A DNA stretch of 8,340 nt from the NCBI GenBank assembly GCA_035715525.1, contig DASTLA010000127.1, forward strand, positions 1-8,340, given 5' to 3'. Source of the DNA: JAHBWI01 sp035715525. Lineage in GTDB: Bacteria; Nitrospirota; Nitrospiria; Nitrospirales; Nitrospiraceae. The position numbers and the translations under genes were made by a program. The notes under the pieces were generated by a model. The model was given only the letters and a program-made list of their open reading frames with translations, had not been told where the DNA came from and ran no database searches. Shown here in pieces: positions 7,855-8,340 of this stretch; position 1 is the first letter of the stretch, and the number at the start of each line of letters is the position of its first letter.

Positions 7855-8340
7855 ATGAAGTTGCTGGAACGACATAAGGATGAAATAGCGAGCATCCTGT
7901 CCCGCTATCCCGTGAAGCGGTCGGCGCTGCTGCCCTTGTTGTATCTCGCGCAGCGGGAGGAGGGATATGTCAGCGAATCGGCGATGCGGGAGATTGCCGG
8001 CATACTGAACCTCACGCCGCCTCAGGTCTACGAGACGGTGACGTTCTACACGATGCTGAACCTGAAGCCGGTGGGCAAATTCCACATTCAGGTCTGCAAG
8101 TCGCTCATGTGCGCGCTCGTCGGATCGGATACGCTGATCGGCTGGCTGGGGCAGAAGCTGGGCATCAAACCCGGCGAGACCACGCCGGACAAGCTGTTTA
8201 CCTTGACCGCCGTCGAATGCCTGGCGGCTTGCGGCACCGGACCCATGATGCAGATCAACGAGGATTATTACGAGCGCCTGACGAAGGACAAGGTCGATCG
8301 TATTTTGGCCGAACTAAAGCAGACGGGCACGTCGTCGCTG
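7855..8340 (+). CDS. nuoE: NADH-quinone oxidoreductase subunit E (3' end beyond window)
   Basis: NuoE (24-kDa homologue) is a thioredoxin-like subunit that binds the [2Fe-2S] cluster N1a next to the NADH- and FMN-binding NuoF. The frame runs open for 162 codons to the window edge. The four cluster ligands are C81 and C86 (VCKSLMC) and C122 and C126 (ECLAAC). The N-terminal helical part has LLPLLYLAQREEGYVS and VYETVTFYTM, both typical of the family. Only a few C-terminal residues should be missing. The start is ATG 7855, with AGGG only one base before it. TTG 7861 would have AGGG at 7-base spacing and is a real alternative. nuoF would be expected next. Confidence 0.95.
   Translation, partial: MKLLERHKDEIASILSRYPVKRSALLPLLYLAQREEGYVSESAMREIAGILNLTPPQVYETVTFYTMLNLKPVGKFHIQVCKSLMCALVGSDTLIGWLGQKLGIKPGETTPDKLFTLTAVECLAACGTGPMMQINEDYYERLTKDKVDRILAELKQTGTSSL

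Overview
The window is GC-rich bacterial chromosome, densely packed with genes. It holds the 5' part of a TPR protein gene (minus strand), secA, and the start of a respiratory complex I (nuo) cluster led by a MidA/NDUFAF7-type methyltransferase gene. My best guess at the source is Nitrospirota, probably a Nitrospira relative. That rests on recalled protein style: a SecA with an extra loop after the first ATPase motif, a fused NuoCD, and MidA next to nuo. I could not run a database search, so the taxonomy is only moderately supported.

Layout. Positions 1-404 (minus) encode a secreted TPR protein cut by the window edge. Positions 405-642 form a divergent regulatory region with a good minus-strand promoter, a -10-like element towards secA and a perfect 6-bp hairpin just before the secA start. 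secA is 643-3345. Positions 3346-3610 hold no convincing gene. A strong sigma70-type promoter at 3611-3638 and an 8-bp leader hairpin precede the methyltransferase gene (3730-4974). nuoA, nuoB, nuoCD and a truncated nuoE then follow on the same strand to the end of the window.

How the genes work together. NuoB, NuoCD and NuoE are peripheral-arm subunits of NADH:quinone oxidoreductase and NuoA is a membrane subunit at the joint. NuoD and NuoB together form the quinone-reducing site. The mitochondrial relative of the methyltransferase (NDUFAF7) dimethylates one arginine in the NuoD homologue, and that arginine is conserved here, so enzyme and candidate substrate appear to share one transcription unit. 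SecA is a general secretion motor and appears to be a separate unit.

The most unusual structure is in the gaps of the nuo cluster. Each of the four gene junctions is filled by an inverted array of 7-bp units. Three junctions use one unit type (CGTCAAN on the left, NTTGACG on the right) and the nuoA-nuoB junction uses another (GNTGAAT and ATTCAGC). Each array ends within about 4-16 bases of the next start codon, and the first one supplies the C-terminus and stop codon of the methyltransferase. I found no such units in the two intergenic regions around secA.
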